64,000 bases of DNA, from positions 1 to 64,000 of the forward strand of contig MU657282.1 in assembly GCA_026770575.1 (NCBI GenBank), in the 5' to 3' direction. The notes beneath the pieces were generated by a model. It made no database searches and was not told the origin of the DNA. It worked only from the letters and a program-made list of their open reading frames with translations. This DNA is from Pelagophyceae sp. CCMP2097 (Eukaryota; Sar; Pelagophyceae). The position numbers were made by a program, and so were the translations under genes. Below are positions 1 through 11,045 of this stretch, in pieces (positions within the stretch are counted from its first letter, which is position 1; the number at the start of each line of letters is the position of its first letter).

Positions 1-100
1 GGCCGCAAAAAAAACAAAAAAAGAAATAGCTCAATAAGAAATAAAAAATAAAAATAAAGATAAGGAGGATTTGAAGGTTCAGCGATTAGTTAAATTATTT

Positions 101-300
101 AAATTATTTACGTGGGCATTGCAATGGGATTTGGCTGTATCCTTCGGGTCCTCCGTGTGCCTCCGAAGCGCTCTTGTAATATAAGAGTCCATTTCTACTT
201 GCCCCAGCCACATTTACGTGTGCATTGCAATGGGATTTGTCTGTATCCTTCGCTCGAAGTCGGGTCCTCCGTGTGCCTCCGGCGCGCTCTTGTAATAGAT
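101..300 (+). repeat. dispersed repeat A, two partial copies
   Basis: A block at about 110-172 (beginning ACGTGGGCATTGCAATGGGA) recurs at about 214-300 in a diverged form. It occurs in reverse orientation at 14612-14699 and 55252-55341. The shared core includes TGTATCCTTCGGGTCCTCCG and GTGCCTCCGGCGCGCTCTTG. Each of the two later copies runs directly into an assembly gap, so the full element is longer than what is visible. Confidence 0.8.
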
Positions 301-308
301 CTAAACCT

Positions 309-405
309 CGCTCGCTCGTCCCGCGGGCTCTGAAGCGGCTCGTACGACGTCGCTCGGTCGCTTTCGGCAGATCTCGTGAGCTGGGGTATGCTCATTTCTG
401 TGGTT
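309..405 (+). repeat. dispersed repeat B, copy 1
   Basis: About 95 bases resemble 30737-30841. Shared words are CGACGTCGCTCGGTCGCT and CTGGGGTATGCTCATTTC, with scattered substitutions between. Function is unknown. It adjoins repeat A here but not at the second site. Confidence 0.7.
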
Positions 406-1043
406 GACCACTCAGAGAGAAGTGATCCTGTTTCCGAGAGGAGCCCATAACCCAAAGTGTTTATAAAGTGAGGAATGGGGGAGCATAATGCTCTGTCATA
501 AATTAGAAGCGGGACCGAAGCCCACGACTACATGAAATCGGTATAGTTTTCAACTAGCAAAAATGGATGATCAGTCGAAACCTCATGTCACTCCATATTG
601 CCCCTGTGCAAGGAAGTGAAAGTTACTATCATATTGTGGAAAATTGCGACCCTCTTAATCTATAATCGAAGAGGTACCCGGCCCAGGGGGAACTTATGGG
701 CATGCGGAGGCGGTTGACGCACGACGCTGCAAGCCCCGAGTTCCCCGCTTAACCGGGACCTGGCCTTTGTGCCGGATTCGGAGTCCCCCATCCGCTGTAC
801 TACGGCGCGGTCCCTCAATTGTTGCCGGCGGGAGGGCTCTTTGCGCCGCTCAGGGGGCTCGGCAGAGAAGGCTGTGCGCGTCTTAAGCGGCGTATTTATA
901 AAATCCACTACCTGGCGCTAGCAACGACAAGGGCGGCCCTCTCTGAGGCGAATGTCAAACGGCGCCGAGGTGCGGCAAGGACCGCTCCCGGGTCTCGCCG
1001 CGTCAAATTTCTACGCCGGTTTGGCGATAGATGAAGGTTTTCA

Positions 1044-2612
1044 ATGGGAAAGCCGAGGCTGAGCGTCCACACCCCCAACGCCCCCTCCTCCTCGATGCCC
1101 CCAACCCCCCACCCCACCCGCCCCCCTCGTCCGCGTCCTGCTGCTTCCCCCCAAGAGGCCAGTCACCTGCAACGGCGCGGCCCGCGGTGGTGGTCCGTGG
1201 CCGCGGCGGTGCTGGCGTTGCTGGCCGCGTTGGTCGCCCCTGCGGCGCTCGAGCGCTTGTGGATGACACGGGCGACGCCGGCGGCCCTGGACGCCTTGGC
1301 GTTTGCGGCGCTGCAAGAGGGCGCGTTCCCCGACGCGAAGCGCGCCTTCCGCGAGCTGCTGCGACGCGACGCTTCCGACGCCTTTGCCTGGATGTGGGCC
1401 GGTCGCGTCGACGTGGCGCTCGGCGACCTGCGTTCTGCAGAGGCGGCGTTCGACGCGGCCATCGCGGCCATGCCCTCAACGCTCCATCGAGGCGACGCCA
1501 ACGAGGAACGGACGCTCCGGGCCCGCCTCGCGCAGCTCCACCTCGACGCGCAGCGGCTACGCGAGCGCCGCGGCGACGCGGCAGAGGCCGCGGGCGCCGC
1601 GGCAGAGACCGCGACTGCGCGGCCGCGGCGAAAGGCCATCACGCGCGTCCACCACGCGGCGCTGACGTCTGCGGCGTTCCGGCGCTTCGCGGCAGCCGCG
1701 GAGCCCTTCGTCGTCACTGGCCTAAACTTCACCAGGCTCACGGTCGAGGGCCTCGCCGCCGGGTGCGGCGGCGTCGCCGTGCCGACGCGGCGCTTCGTGC
1801 GAGGGTCGTCGGAGTGGGCAGGCATGGAGGACGCCGAAACGGTCCCGCTCGACGCCTGGCTCAGCGCCGGCGACGCTGCCGGTCGAGTCATCTTCGACGT
1901 ACCCATCTCCCAGTCGCGCTGCGGCGTTTTGCGAGAGCACGGCGCGGCGCCGGCGTTTGCGGCGGACGCTTCAAAGTCGTACGGACCGTCGTTCTTCGCA
2001 GCGCCGCCGACAAATGGCCCGGGCTCCACTGGAGGCCTGCACGTCGACGACGGCGGCACGCACTTTTGGCAGGCGGTGCACGCCGGCGCCAAGGAGTACC
2101 GCGTCCTCGACCCGGCGGCGTGGCCGCGGACTTTCACCGACGCCGGCTGGCGGAGGGCCTTCTTCCGCGACGTCCGCTGCTCCGGCCTCTTCGGCGCCGA
2201 TGCGTTTGCGGCGGCTGCGTGCGACGACGGCTTTGGAGCGCCCGCGGTGGACGCGTTTGACGACGCCGCACTCGACCGCCTCGGCCTCGAATTCTACGCG
2301 ACCGTCGTGCAAGCGGGCGAGGCCATCTTCGTCCCGGCCAACGCGCCGCACCAGGTCCGCAACGCCCGCGACGCATGGACGCTCGCCGTCTCCGGCAACT
2401 GGGTCGATTCCACAAACGCGCATCTCTCGCCGCCCGTGGTCGAGTACCACCCAAAGTGGCTCACACGCCTCCGCCTCCGCGGCGAAGTCGTCCCGGGGTC
2501 GCGGGCGCCATGGTACGCGCGCCAGCGAATCGTCGTTGGAACGGACGAGCCGACACCATCTTCCGACGCTCGACGACCCGGCGGCCCGCGCGACTCTCTA
2601 AGCGAACCGTGA
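1044..2612 (+). CDS. membrane-anchored TPR and JmjC (cupin-8) domain protein
   Basis: The single-exon protein has 522 residues. A proline-rich basic N-terminus is followed by one hydrophobic segment (about residues 50-70), which suggests a type II membrane protein. A TPR-like helical stretch lies at about residues 80-165 (FAALQEGAFPDAKRAFRELL, then AWMWAGRVDVALGDLRSAEA). The C-terminal half is a JmjC-type double-stranded beta-helix. The iron ligands are visible as His-Val-Asp in GLHVDDGGTHF, with a distal His in PANAPHQVRN. Proteins of this kind are Fe(II)/2-oxoglutarate hydroxylases; the substrate cannot be told. The start at 1044 is the first ATG of the frame; an alternative ATG lies at 1095. 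It converges with the NIPA gene at 2779. Confidence 0.75.
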   Translation: MGKPRLSVHTPNAPSSSMPPTPHPTRPPRPRPAASPQEASHLQRRGPRWWSVAAAVLALLAALVAPAALERLWMTRATPAALDALAFAALQEGAFPDAKRAFRELLRRDASDAFAWMWAGRVDVALGDLRSAEAAFDAAIAAMPSTLHRGDANEERTLRARLAQLHLDAQRLRERRGDAAEAAGAAAETATARPRRKAITRVHHAALTSAAFRRFAAAAEPFVVTGLNFTRLTVEGLAAGCGGVAVPTRRFVRGSSEWAGMEDAETVPLDAWLSAGDAAGRVIFDVPISQSRCGVLREHGAAPAFAADASKSYGPSFFAAPPTNGPGSTGGLHVDDGGTHFWQAVHAGAKEYRVLDPAAWPRTFTDAGWRRAFFRDVRCSGLFGADAFAAAACDDGFGAPAVDAFDDAALDRLGLEFYATVVQAGEAIFVPANAPHQVRNARDAWTLAVSGNWVDSTNAHLSPPVVEYHPKWLTRLRLRGEVVPGSRAPWYARQRIVVGTDEPTPSSDARRPGGPRDSLSEP

Positions 2613-2778
2613 CTCGGGTTGTCGGCCGGCCCTCGAGTTTTGAAATCGGCTTCCTCCCCACGCCGTAAGAGGCGGCGCGGGCGCTGTGCGACGCGGGGCG
2701 ACTGTCTCCAAGGAAGGCACGGAGCTTTGTGCGTTAAATGTACAGCGTCTAAGGACCACAACAGGTTTGGCTTCGGGG

Positions 2779-5037
2779 TCAGTACGTTCCCGGGTGGCGC
2801 CCTTGGCGGCCTGACTTTTTGGTTTCGTCGCGACGCCCTTGACCGGCGGACCTCTGGCTTTCGTCGTCCGAGGCCTGATCGAAGATGGCGCGGAGGTCGG
2901 CCGCGACGGCGAGCGGCGCCCTGTTGGCCGCTGGCCGGCTGCGGCCGCAGTCAGTTCCACGGTCGCCGCGGTCGTTGCGGTCGGCTCCGCGGTCTGCGGA
3001 GAGTGCGGCTGCCGAAGCCAGGAGCGCGTCGGCGACGAGGACGGCATCGAGCGGCGAGCTCTGCTGCGGCGCCTTGCCGGCGCTGGAGCTCGCAGTGCGC
3101 GCCGACCCTGGCCGCGAGTCGAAGGATCGCCGCCTGGCGCTTCGCCGCGCGGAATCCAGCTCGTTGATGGTGTACTGCGCCGAGATCGACGTCACGGCGG
3201 GCAGGCGCCACGGCTCGGAGAGGCCCAGGTCCAAATGCATTCGCGACCTCGAAGGCGTGAGCCGGCCTTCCGAATCGCCGTGGCTCGAAATGTCCAGCAG
3301 GGGCATCGGCACCCGGCCAGGCGGCGCCCTGCCGAACGACGCCCTGCCGGGCGGCATCCAGCTGCCGGACGGCACCTTGCCGGGCGGCTTGGCGTCGGGC
3401 CGCGTTTTCTCCTTGGGGAACGCTTTCTCTTTGAGGACCGCGTCGTACGCAGGCGGCGGCGACTTGGGCCACGCTGCGTCGTCGTCGGCGCCGCGCGGCG
3501 CCGCGTCGTCGCCCGTGCCGGGCGTCGCTGCGCCGCCGTCGGCACCGGGGGCGTCGTGCTGCGCCTCGTCCAGCAGGTCGCTGCACGAGTTGATCGTGTC
3601 GAGCCTGCGCCGCGGAAACGTGGCGCGCGCCTCGGCCTCGGACTTGTGCTCGACGCCGTCGCGGCGCTGCGCGGCGTCGCCGAGCGCGACCAACTTGCGC
3701 GCGTCGTTGTCGTCGGCGTCGGCAACGTCGTCGCATATGCCGTCGAGGCCGTCGAGGGGGAAGACGCGGCCCCGCGAGGCCTTGATTTTCTTGGCCGGGC
3801 TCTGCGCCGAGGCGTCGTCCTTGTCCGGCGCGAGCATGAACAGGCCCAGGAAGATGATGACGATGGCGCAGCAGAAGCCCGAGTACATCTGGCCGCTAAA
3901 GCATTTAAACTCGCGGAAGTAAATCCCGCCCGAGATGATGGCAAAGAGGATGAAGTCGACTTGCAAAAGCGGCACGATGAAGATGGGGTCGTAGAGGCCC
4001 AGCGCGGCGTTCATACGGTAGAGCCAGACGCCGACGAGCGCCGCCCACGCAATGAGGCAGACGTACGTGAACCAGTTCGTAAACACGTACGCGGCGCCGC
4101 GCTCGCCCGCGATGCCCACAAGGATGGCGAGGCACTTGGCCTGGACGACGGACTGCGTCCCAAATAAAGCGGAGAACCAGGCGTAGAGCACGGGCATGGC
4201 CGTGCACGAATAGGGCAGCGGCGTGCCGCGGTCGAGCGACCGCTCGTAGGCGCCGTGGAGCGTGTACGTGAAGACGGCCATGGCCACGACGACGAAAAGG
4301 TAGACAATGTACGCCTCGTTGTCCGTGTAGAGCTCGATGAGTCGCGCAATGTCCTTCTTCTGCTCGCACTTGCTCGAGAAGCGCACGGCAAGGATCGTAC
4401 CGGCGCAGATGAGCGCCGTGCCGGCGTACATCTTGTACGACACCACCTTGCTCAGCATGAACTTGGCGAAGAGGATGTTGGTGACAAACCTAGGCTGTCT
4501 TTTGCCGCGCGGCGGGACCGAAGCGCCCCTCGGCGGGCCCCGCAACAGTCCTCACTGGATGGACTCGAGGGGCGCGAGCATCTGCGCCGGCGCCAGGCCA
4601 TATGACGCAAAGTTGAGCAGCGACCCCGTGAGGAACACGGCCGTGCCGACCCGCCAGACGCGAGACTTGGTCGGATCCTGCGGCGGCAGAGACCGGTCCG
4701 TCGCGTCGCCCGTGAGTTCCGTCGCCAGCCGTGCCGCCTCGGCGAGCTGGTGCAGGCCCAGGCTCTGGATGTTGTTGCCTGGCGGGCCGCGCGTCGCGGC
4801 AGCGCCCCACGACCCCGCGACGGCCCCGGGACAGCTCCGCGCGCCGGGGGCCGCCGGCCCGCGACGAAGCGCACCGGTGTTGATGCATATTGACCCGAGG
4901 AGGCCGAGCGCGACGCCCAGAATCCAGAGGCTGTTGGTGGAGCAGCTGGCATTGCAAAAGGACACGCTGGGTTGCGCGGCCGTCGCGTTCAGGGAGAGCA
5001 GCGACGGGGCCGCCGTGGGCGACGCGCCCGTCGGCAT
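2779..5037 (-). CDS. NIPA-type magnesium transporter, copy 1
   Basis: Read on the minus strand as exons 5037-4875, 4778-4556 and 4489-2779 (about 698 residues). The introns (96 and 66 nt) are GT-AG. The first is a multiple of three and has no stop, so it could be retained. The N-terminal half carries the multi-helix NIPA/DUF803 core: INTGNNIQSLGL at the first junction, LAPLESIQFVTN across the second, then FAKFMLSKVVSYKMYAG and LYDPIFIVPLLQVDFILFAI. About 320 residues of low-complexity, Ser/Pro/Arg-rich cytoplasmic tail follow, much longer than in the animal proteins. NIPA proteins move Mg2+ across plasma or endosomal membranes. The paralogue at 5334-7378 lies directly upstream in the same orientation. 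Confidence 0.85.
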
Positions 5038-5240
5038 CCCCGCGCCCGATCACCGCGTGCAGCAGAAACAGAGTTGCTACTAGGTGCTGCGGTTGTGAAG
5101 CTTTTACGTGCTTTTCGGATTTCCTTCTCTTTCGAAAAACCCGGGCGCAAAGAAGTCCAAATAGATCTAGGAATTCCTAGGAATCTACAATTGTAGGAAT
5201 TTCTATGTTCCACTCGGGAGATCTCTTAGCTCTGACTTGA

Positions 5241-5275
5241 GAGCGGCGGACCGCGGTTAGGGTTAGGGGAGGCGG
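5241..5275 (+). repeat. short interstitial telomere-like sequence
   Basis: GGTTAGGGTTAGGGG lies in the 280-base spacer between the two NIPA genes. That is only two and a half TTAGGG units, so chance or an old repair scar are both possible. Confidence 0.4.
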
Positions 5276-5333
5276 CGGCGGCGTTGGGCGGGGACAGTTA
5301 CAGCTGCCTTATTGACACAGTTACAGTCGTGCC

Positions 5334-7378
5334 TCATATACTCGAAGAGGCGTCGGTGCGCGGCGGCGGCGGCACTTCGGTATTTCGGCGCGGCGGCGCG
5401 TTCAAACGGCGCGGCGGCGCGTCCGTTAACCGGCTCGGCGGCGCGTCGTTGCGCGTCGGCCGCGCGTCGGCGGAGCGTCTGGACGGCGCGGGCGCGTCGG
5501 CGGCGCGCTCGGACGGCTCCGCGGTTCTAGGCCGAGCAAAGCTCGCCGCCGTGGCCCCGAGCCAGTCGGACGCCGATTCGCCGAGGTCGACGGAGGCGGA
5601 CGCCGCCGCGCGCCACGCGTTGCTCACGTCGTGCAGGTGCCGGCGGCTGCCGCACTCGGAGTCGGGCGCGGGCCGCCGCCGCGAGGAGTCCAAAGGCCGC
5701 CTCGCGGAATCCAGCGACGTCCGCGTATAATGCGTCGAGATGGACGTCACCGCCGGCAGCTCGAAGGACCTGGGGAGGTCGAAGGACCGGCGCATCTCGA
5801 ACGACTTTCGCATCTCCTGGTAGAAATTCGGCTCGCGCTCGGCGCCGGCGTTTCGCGCGCCGCCGGAGCGCGGCGACCGCGGCGCGAGGTGTAAAGCGGG
5901 CATGCCGCCGACGCGCTTCGCCGGATCGTCGCATGGCGCGAAGTACGACGCGTTTGCGTTGCGCTTGGCCGACCCCGGCTCGGCAAAGGACAAAATCGGC
6001 GTCATCGTCGAATTCGCCTCGTCGCTGGAGTCGCACAAGTCGATTTCCGTGCCGTCGGAGCGCATGGGCGCCACGTCGAGGCGCAGTTGCGGCGGCAGCG
6101 GGGCCACGCGGCACCTCGACGTCGGCGTCGCGTTCGGCGTCGCGTTCGGGGCATCCTCGTCGCCGCAGTCGGCGGGCGCCAACAGGAACAGGCCCAGGAA
6201 GATGACGGCGATGCCGCAGCTGAAGCCCACCCACATGACTGTGGTGAAGCACCTGAACTCTCGGAAGTAAATGCCGCCCGAGATAATCGCAAAGAGGATA
6301 AAGTCGACTTGCAGCAGCGGCACGATGAAGATGGGGTCGTACAGGCCCAGCGCGGCGTTCATGCGGTGCAGCCAGACGGTGACGAGGGCCGCCCACGCAA
6401 GGATGCACACGTAGGTGAACCAGTTCGTAAACACGTACGCGGCCCCCCTTTCCCCAGCCAGGCCGAGGAGCACGGCGAGGCACTTGGCCTGGACGACGGA
6501 CTGCGTCCCGAATAGAGCGGAGAACCAGGCGTAGAGCACGGGCATGGCCGTGCACGTGTGCGGGAGCGGCTTGCCCGCGCATAAACGCCGCTCGTAGACG
6601 CCGTGCAAAGAATATGTCGACGCCGCCATGACCACGACGAGGACGAGGTAGACCTGGTACGCCTCGTTTTCCGTGTAGAGCTCGATGAGGCGCGAAATCG
6701 TGCGCTTGCCCTCGCATTTACTCGAGTTCAGAACCGTCAGCACCGTGCCGCCGAAGATCAAAAGCGTCCCGCCGTACATCTTCCACGTAATCGCCTTGCC
6801 CAGCATGAATTTGGAGAAGCAAATGTTGGTGACGAACCTACAGTAAGCGTTTGCCGTCGGCGGCCGCGCCGCGGGAACCGAGGCCCGGGCGCCCCGCTCG
6901 AGCGGCCGGCGGACACGCACTGGATGGATTCTAAGGGCGCGAGGAGCTGGGCCGGCGCGAGGCCGTAGGAGGCAAAGTTCATGAGGGAGCCAGTGAGGAA
7001 CACTGCTGTGCCGCAGCGCCACATGACCGACCTGTCCAGGTCCTTTGGCGGCGGCAACGATGCGAGCTTCGCCTGCGTCTTCGGCGAGTGCGGCTCGCCG
7101 CACTCGTCCCACGTCGTCTCGTCCTGCAGGCGGCGCAGGCGCTCGGAAAGCTGGTGGAGGCCCAGCGACTGGATGTTGTTGCCTAGCGCCGCGTCGTTGG
7201 GCCTTCTTCCCCTTCGTGGCTATCTTCCGGCGGACCACGCGCCTGTGTTGATGAAGATGGAGCCGAGGAGCCCGAGGAGGACTCCGAGCCACCAGAGATT
7301 GTTGTCGTCGCATTTCGCCGAGCACGCGTCGACCGACGCGGAAACCGCAGTCACGTTCAGAAACGTCACGCCCGCCAT
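5334..7378 (-). CDS. NIPA-type magnesium transporter, copy 2
   Basis: Exons on the minus strand are 7378-7243, 7182-6921 and 6837-5334 (about 633 residues). Both introns sit at the same places as in copy 1, so the pair arose by tandem duplication. The first intron (7183-7242) contains an in-frame stop and must be removed. The only donor that restores the frame is GCGCGT, a GC-AG intron, where copy 1 has GTGCGC. The second intron is GTGCGT...TAG. The membrane core is strongly conserved with copy 1 (MPVLYAWFSALFGTQSVVQA and LLQVDFILFAIISGGIYFRE occur in both). The Arg/Ser-rich tail is diverged. Same predicted role in Mg2+ transport. Confidence 0.85.
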
Positions 7379-7931
7379 GGCCAGGAGCCCGCGGCGGGAA
7401 CGCCGCGGGCGCGCGGACCGGGCGTCGGAACCGGCCTCAGCGCACCGACGTCGTCTGGGGGGTCGGCCTGTCGAGATTTATTGGAATTTTGCGATAGCGC
7501 GCTAGCGGTTCGCCCGGGTGTCGAATGCTCTTCCGCGAAGTCTGATCTATTTTCCGTTGGAAACCCAATCGGGCTGCCGTTGACCACGCTCTCGGCCCCT
7601 TGGGCGAGGCTCCTCGAGGCCCTCTGGTGCAAGACGACGCCGTCGAGTCAGAAGACGTTCTTCCAACGGAGAATTTTATCGATAAATTTAAACAATTAAA
7701 GTGACGTTCAGTTTGATTTGTTTGCAAATACATACTTGTAACGCAAATTTGGTATTTCGGCGATATCTTTCGAATCCCGGACTCGCGCCGAGCCACCACT
7801 CCGCGGAGCGCCGTCCGAGGCATAGGGCGCCGTCGAACCCCGGCGGGCCGCGCCGCTGGCGCGCATGCGCCGCTAAGGCTGCTGCGGTGCCTCTGAGGCT
7901 CGTCGCGGCGCGGCTTTAGGAAGAAGGAACC
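7379..7931. other. divergent intergenic region between NIPA copy 2 and TUBE1
   Basis: No coding sequence is recognisable. The centre (7670-7790) is AT-richer than the flanks and probably holds the promoters of the two divergent genes. I see no clear TATA box or repeated motif. Confidence 0.5.
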
Positions 7932-9676
7932 ATGGTGCGCGAGATGATCACGCTCCAGGTCGGCCAGTGCGGCAACCAGATCGGCCGCCGCTTCTGGGCC
8001 ACGCTGCTCCACGAAAAGGCAGCAGAGGCCAAGGCCGACGGGAAGTGCGACCTTTTGTATACCCGCGGCCTTTGCGCCCGACGCCTTTGCGCGGCGCCTC
8101 GGTCGTACGACCGCGTTCGCGTGCGCCGCACGCGCCGCGCAGGTACGACGCCGCGATGAGTGCGTTCTTCCGCAACGTCGACGGCCGCTACGAGCCGGCG
8201 CTGGACCTCGAGTGCGTGACACTGACAGCGCACGACGGGTATACCGGCGGGGCGCCGAGCGCCGAGCGCCCGCCTTTGTAGCATCGGCACGCCGCTGGCG
8301 TCGCTGCGCGCGCGCGCGATCCTGGTTGACACGGAAGAAGGGGTCGTCGCGGAGACGCTGCGCGACCCCGTCTTCGGCGAACTCTTCGACGCGACACAGC
8401 TCGTCACAGACGTCTCCGGCGCGGGCAACAACTGGGCCCACGGCCACGCCGTAGGAAGGCCGTGCCGGCGAAGAAGGAAAGCCGCGGGCGTGACAGAGTT
8501 GTGGGCGGCACCACAGAGGGACGACATTCGCATCGCTCTTCGCCCGCTAGGTCTACGGCCCGCAGTACGGCGGCGAGATCGACGACGCGGTGCGCACGGA
8601 GCTGGAGCGCTGCGACTCGCCGCAGTCGTTCTTCGTCCTCCACTCCATGGGAGGCGGTGCGTCACTTGCAAGGCTGCAGTCTCTGGGACCGTGGCGGGCA
8701 TGGCGGATGTGCGGGTGAGGTGGTTTGCGCAGGCACGGGCTCTGGCCTCGGGTCGTACCTCATGGAGCAGTTGCACGACACGTACCCGGAGCTCTGCCGC
8801 TTCTCCGTCGCAATCTACCCGTCCGCCGACGACGACGTCATCACGTCGCCCTACAACGCCGTGCTGGCCACGCAGTCGCTGACGCACTACGCCGACTGCG
8901 TCGTGCCCATGGAGAACGCGGCGCTTTTGGACGTGGCCAGGCGAGCAAACGACCTCGTGGACCGAGCCGCCGGCGCCAAACCCCCCGCGGCAAAGAGCAA
9001 GGCCCAGGGCTTCGACGAGGTCAACGACGTCGCGGCGCACCTCTTGTCGCACCTCACCGCGGGCGCGCGCTTCTCCGGCGCTTTGAATATCGACGTCAAC
9101 GAGCTCGCGACCAACCTCGTGCCCTTTCCAAAGATGCACTACCTCACCGCCGGCTACGCGCCCGTCCTCCCCGGCCACCAGCGCAAGTCCGTCCTCGACG
9201 TCCGCGACGCGCGCGACGTCGCCCAGAGCACGCGACAAGTGCAGCGCCTCTTCGCAGAGGCGTGCTCGCCGCTGCGGCGCGTCGTGCGCGCGCCCGAGGT
9301 GGCGACGCGGTCCGAGGTCCATCTGGCCTGCGCTTTGCTGGGCCGCGGTGATGTGGTCGCCTCGGACGTGAATTGCGCCATTGAGCGGCTGAAGACCACG
9401 ATGCGCATGCCCCGCTGGAACCCAGACGGCTTCAAGGTCGGCCTCTGTTCGGCCCCGCCTTTAGCTGCCCCAAGAGCCGTTTTGTGCCTGCAGAACGCGA
9501 CTTCCATATCGTCGACGTTTTCCGCTCTGCGGGACCGGTTCCACCTCCTCTACCGCCGAAAGGCCATGCTGCACCACTACACGCAGTACGTCGACGCGGA
9601 GAGGTTCGACGACGCTTTGAACGACTTGGACGAATTGATCGAGTCCTACGCCGAGGCCCAACGCAACTGCGCCTGA
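7932..9676 (+). CDS. TUBE1: epsilon-tubulin
   Basis: Five exons fit frame and homology: 7932-8044, 8143-8211, 8282-8450, 8551-8656 and 8733-9676 (466 residues). Introns are 70-100 nt with GTGCGA, GTGCGT, GTAGGA and GTGCGT donors. The N-terminus [18 protein letters not shown] is the tubulin signature and the GTP loop GGGTGSGLG spans the fourth junction. Epsilon-specific words are [42 protein letters not shown] and [10 protein letters not shown], and it lacks the acidic alpha/beta tail. Epsilon-tubulin acts in centriole and basal-body triplet assembly, so the lineage builds or recently built flagella. It diverges from the NIPA gene upstream. Confidence 0.95.
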
Positions 9677-9926
9677 GGGCTCCTCGCATAAACAAAAGTG
9701 TCACTGTCGTCAAATGGCAGTCCTTTGACCTCTAGCGAGGGCGGCCCGGAACCTCGAGCGACTCAGAGCTCCGAGGGTTGGAAACTGGAAATGCTCGAAT
9801 AAAACATGTAGGAATTCCTATTAGGAATTCCTAACCTCGTATCAGGACGAATTCCGCGCGATATGAAGATCCCGAACATCGTATTGGAACATTGCGAATC
9901 GCAACCTCGTCCGCTTCCGAGTCGCG

Positions 9927-10853
9927 ATGGCGACGCAGGTGGCGCGGCGCGCGGCGATATCGGACATGTTTGCTCTGATCGAGCGCAAGTGGGGCAACTT
10001 TGAGGCCCTTTTCGACCGCTCTTTGAGAGTCGAGCGCTGCCACGAGCTCAAACACGAATCGCTGGAGCGGCTGTTCACGCACCAGACCCTGGCGCTGGTC
10101 GTACCGAACTTTGTCGAGAAGACGCTCCTGGAGCCGCTCGCATCGAGGCTCGTGGCAAAGGCGGTCAAGTATCGAACAAATTGGCAGATTTCTTCGAACC
10201 GCGGCCTCGAGTCCAGCGACGTCCTCGTGCCAGTGGGCACGCCGTTCAACGTGGCGGTGGCCAAGAAGTCTGTGGACGAGTACTTTGACGACGGCGTCCC
10301 GCGCGCCACGAAAATGCTCCGCGAGCTCAGCGGCGGCGGCGCTTCAATCATAGACGTCCTCCGCTGCGACCTCGACGCGGCGTGGCGCGGCGGCGCGACG
10401 CGGCTGCGCGACGATGGTGGTAGGGCGCATCACGCGGCGCTGCCGCGCGTGATGGTCGGGCCGACGAAGTGGCTGAACGGCTACGTGCACGTCGACGACC
10501 TCGCGCCCCTGTCGCCGTTCGCGGGTCTCTTCTCCGCAAACGTCTACCTCCGGCTGCCGCCCGTGGGCGGCGAGCTCGAGCTCTGGCCCTGCGGCTTTTG
10601 GAACCGCATCCAGTTCTACCGCAACGCGTCCGCGCTTTCAGACCTCGTCACGCTCAACGATCCTGACGCACAAAAACGCCTCCGCCAACGCCTCGGCGCG
10701 GCCACTTTGGTGGAGCCGAAGCGCGGCGACCTCGTTCTTCTGTCGGTGCAACGGCCGCACGCCGTCCGCGGCTTCCAGAACGGGCACAGAGTCTCCGTCC
10801 AATCCTTCATCCACCACGACGGGCCGACGAGGCCGCTCAAAATGGAAGCCTAA
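9927..10853 (+). CDS. 2OG-Fe(II) oxygenase-like protein
   Basis: The single-exon protein has 308 residues and no signal peptide. The second half looks like a prolyl-4-hydroxylase-type double-stranded beta-helix. It has a proximal His-x-Asp in NGYVHVDDLAPL, the strand NVYLRLPPVGGELELWPCGF, a distal His in VQRPHAVRGF, and a following Arg in HRVSVQSFIHHD that could bind 2-oxoglutarate. The N-terminal 120 residues are helical and unassigned. The substrate is unknown. It lies 250 bases downstream of TUBE1 on the same strand. Confidence 0.6.
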   Translation: MATQVARRAAISDMFALIERKWGNFEALFDRSLRVERCHELKHESLERLFTHQTLALVVPNFVEKTLLEPLASRLVAKAVKYRTNWQISSNRGLESSDVLVPVGTPFNVAVAKKSVDEYFDDGVPRATKMLRELSGGGASIIDVLRCDLDAAWRGGATRLRDDGGRAHHAALPRVMVGPTKWLNGYVHVDDLAPLSPFAGLFSANVYLRLPPVGGELELWPCGFWNRIQFYRNASALSDLVTLNDPDAQKRLRQRLGAATLVEPKRGDLVLLSVQRPHAVRGFQNGHRVSVQSFIHHDGPTRPLKMEA

Positions 10854-11045
10854 CCTCGACGACGATCACCTAAAGTCACGACTCCGACTCGTCTGCCGGC
10901 GTGAGCAGGCGTTGCTGAAGAGAGTACCTGACCGTACTAGGGTCCTTATGTGGATCGGATCAAATCGCTAACCTCGTCTCGTTTTCGGAATCGGAGAAGA
11001 GCTCGAGCGGCGCGTCGTGGACGGAGCGCGCGGTCGGCCTATAGG

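Larger units (their letters stand above)
1..1043. other. repeat-rich, AT-rich edge region without a recognisable gene
   Basis: The first 110 bases are A-rich. They are followed by two partial copies of dispersed repeat A and one copy of repeat B, listed separately. Positions 430-1043 hold no open frame with recognisable protein similarity and no RNA I can identify. A stretch at 570-620 has a short resemblance to the central part of U6 but lacks the ACAGAGA box. Confidence 0.6.

Noticed and set aside
540..660. possible U6 or U4 snRNA (TGCCCCTGTGCAAGGA and CACGACTACATGAAATCGG)
   Set aside because: The U6 ACAGAGA and AGC elements and the U4 5' stem are missing; the similarity is confined to short words.
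7916..9322. 468-codon minus-strand open frame opposite TUBE1
   Set aside because: Complement of conserved tubulin exons; Arg/Ala-rich shadow.
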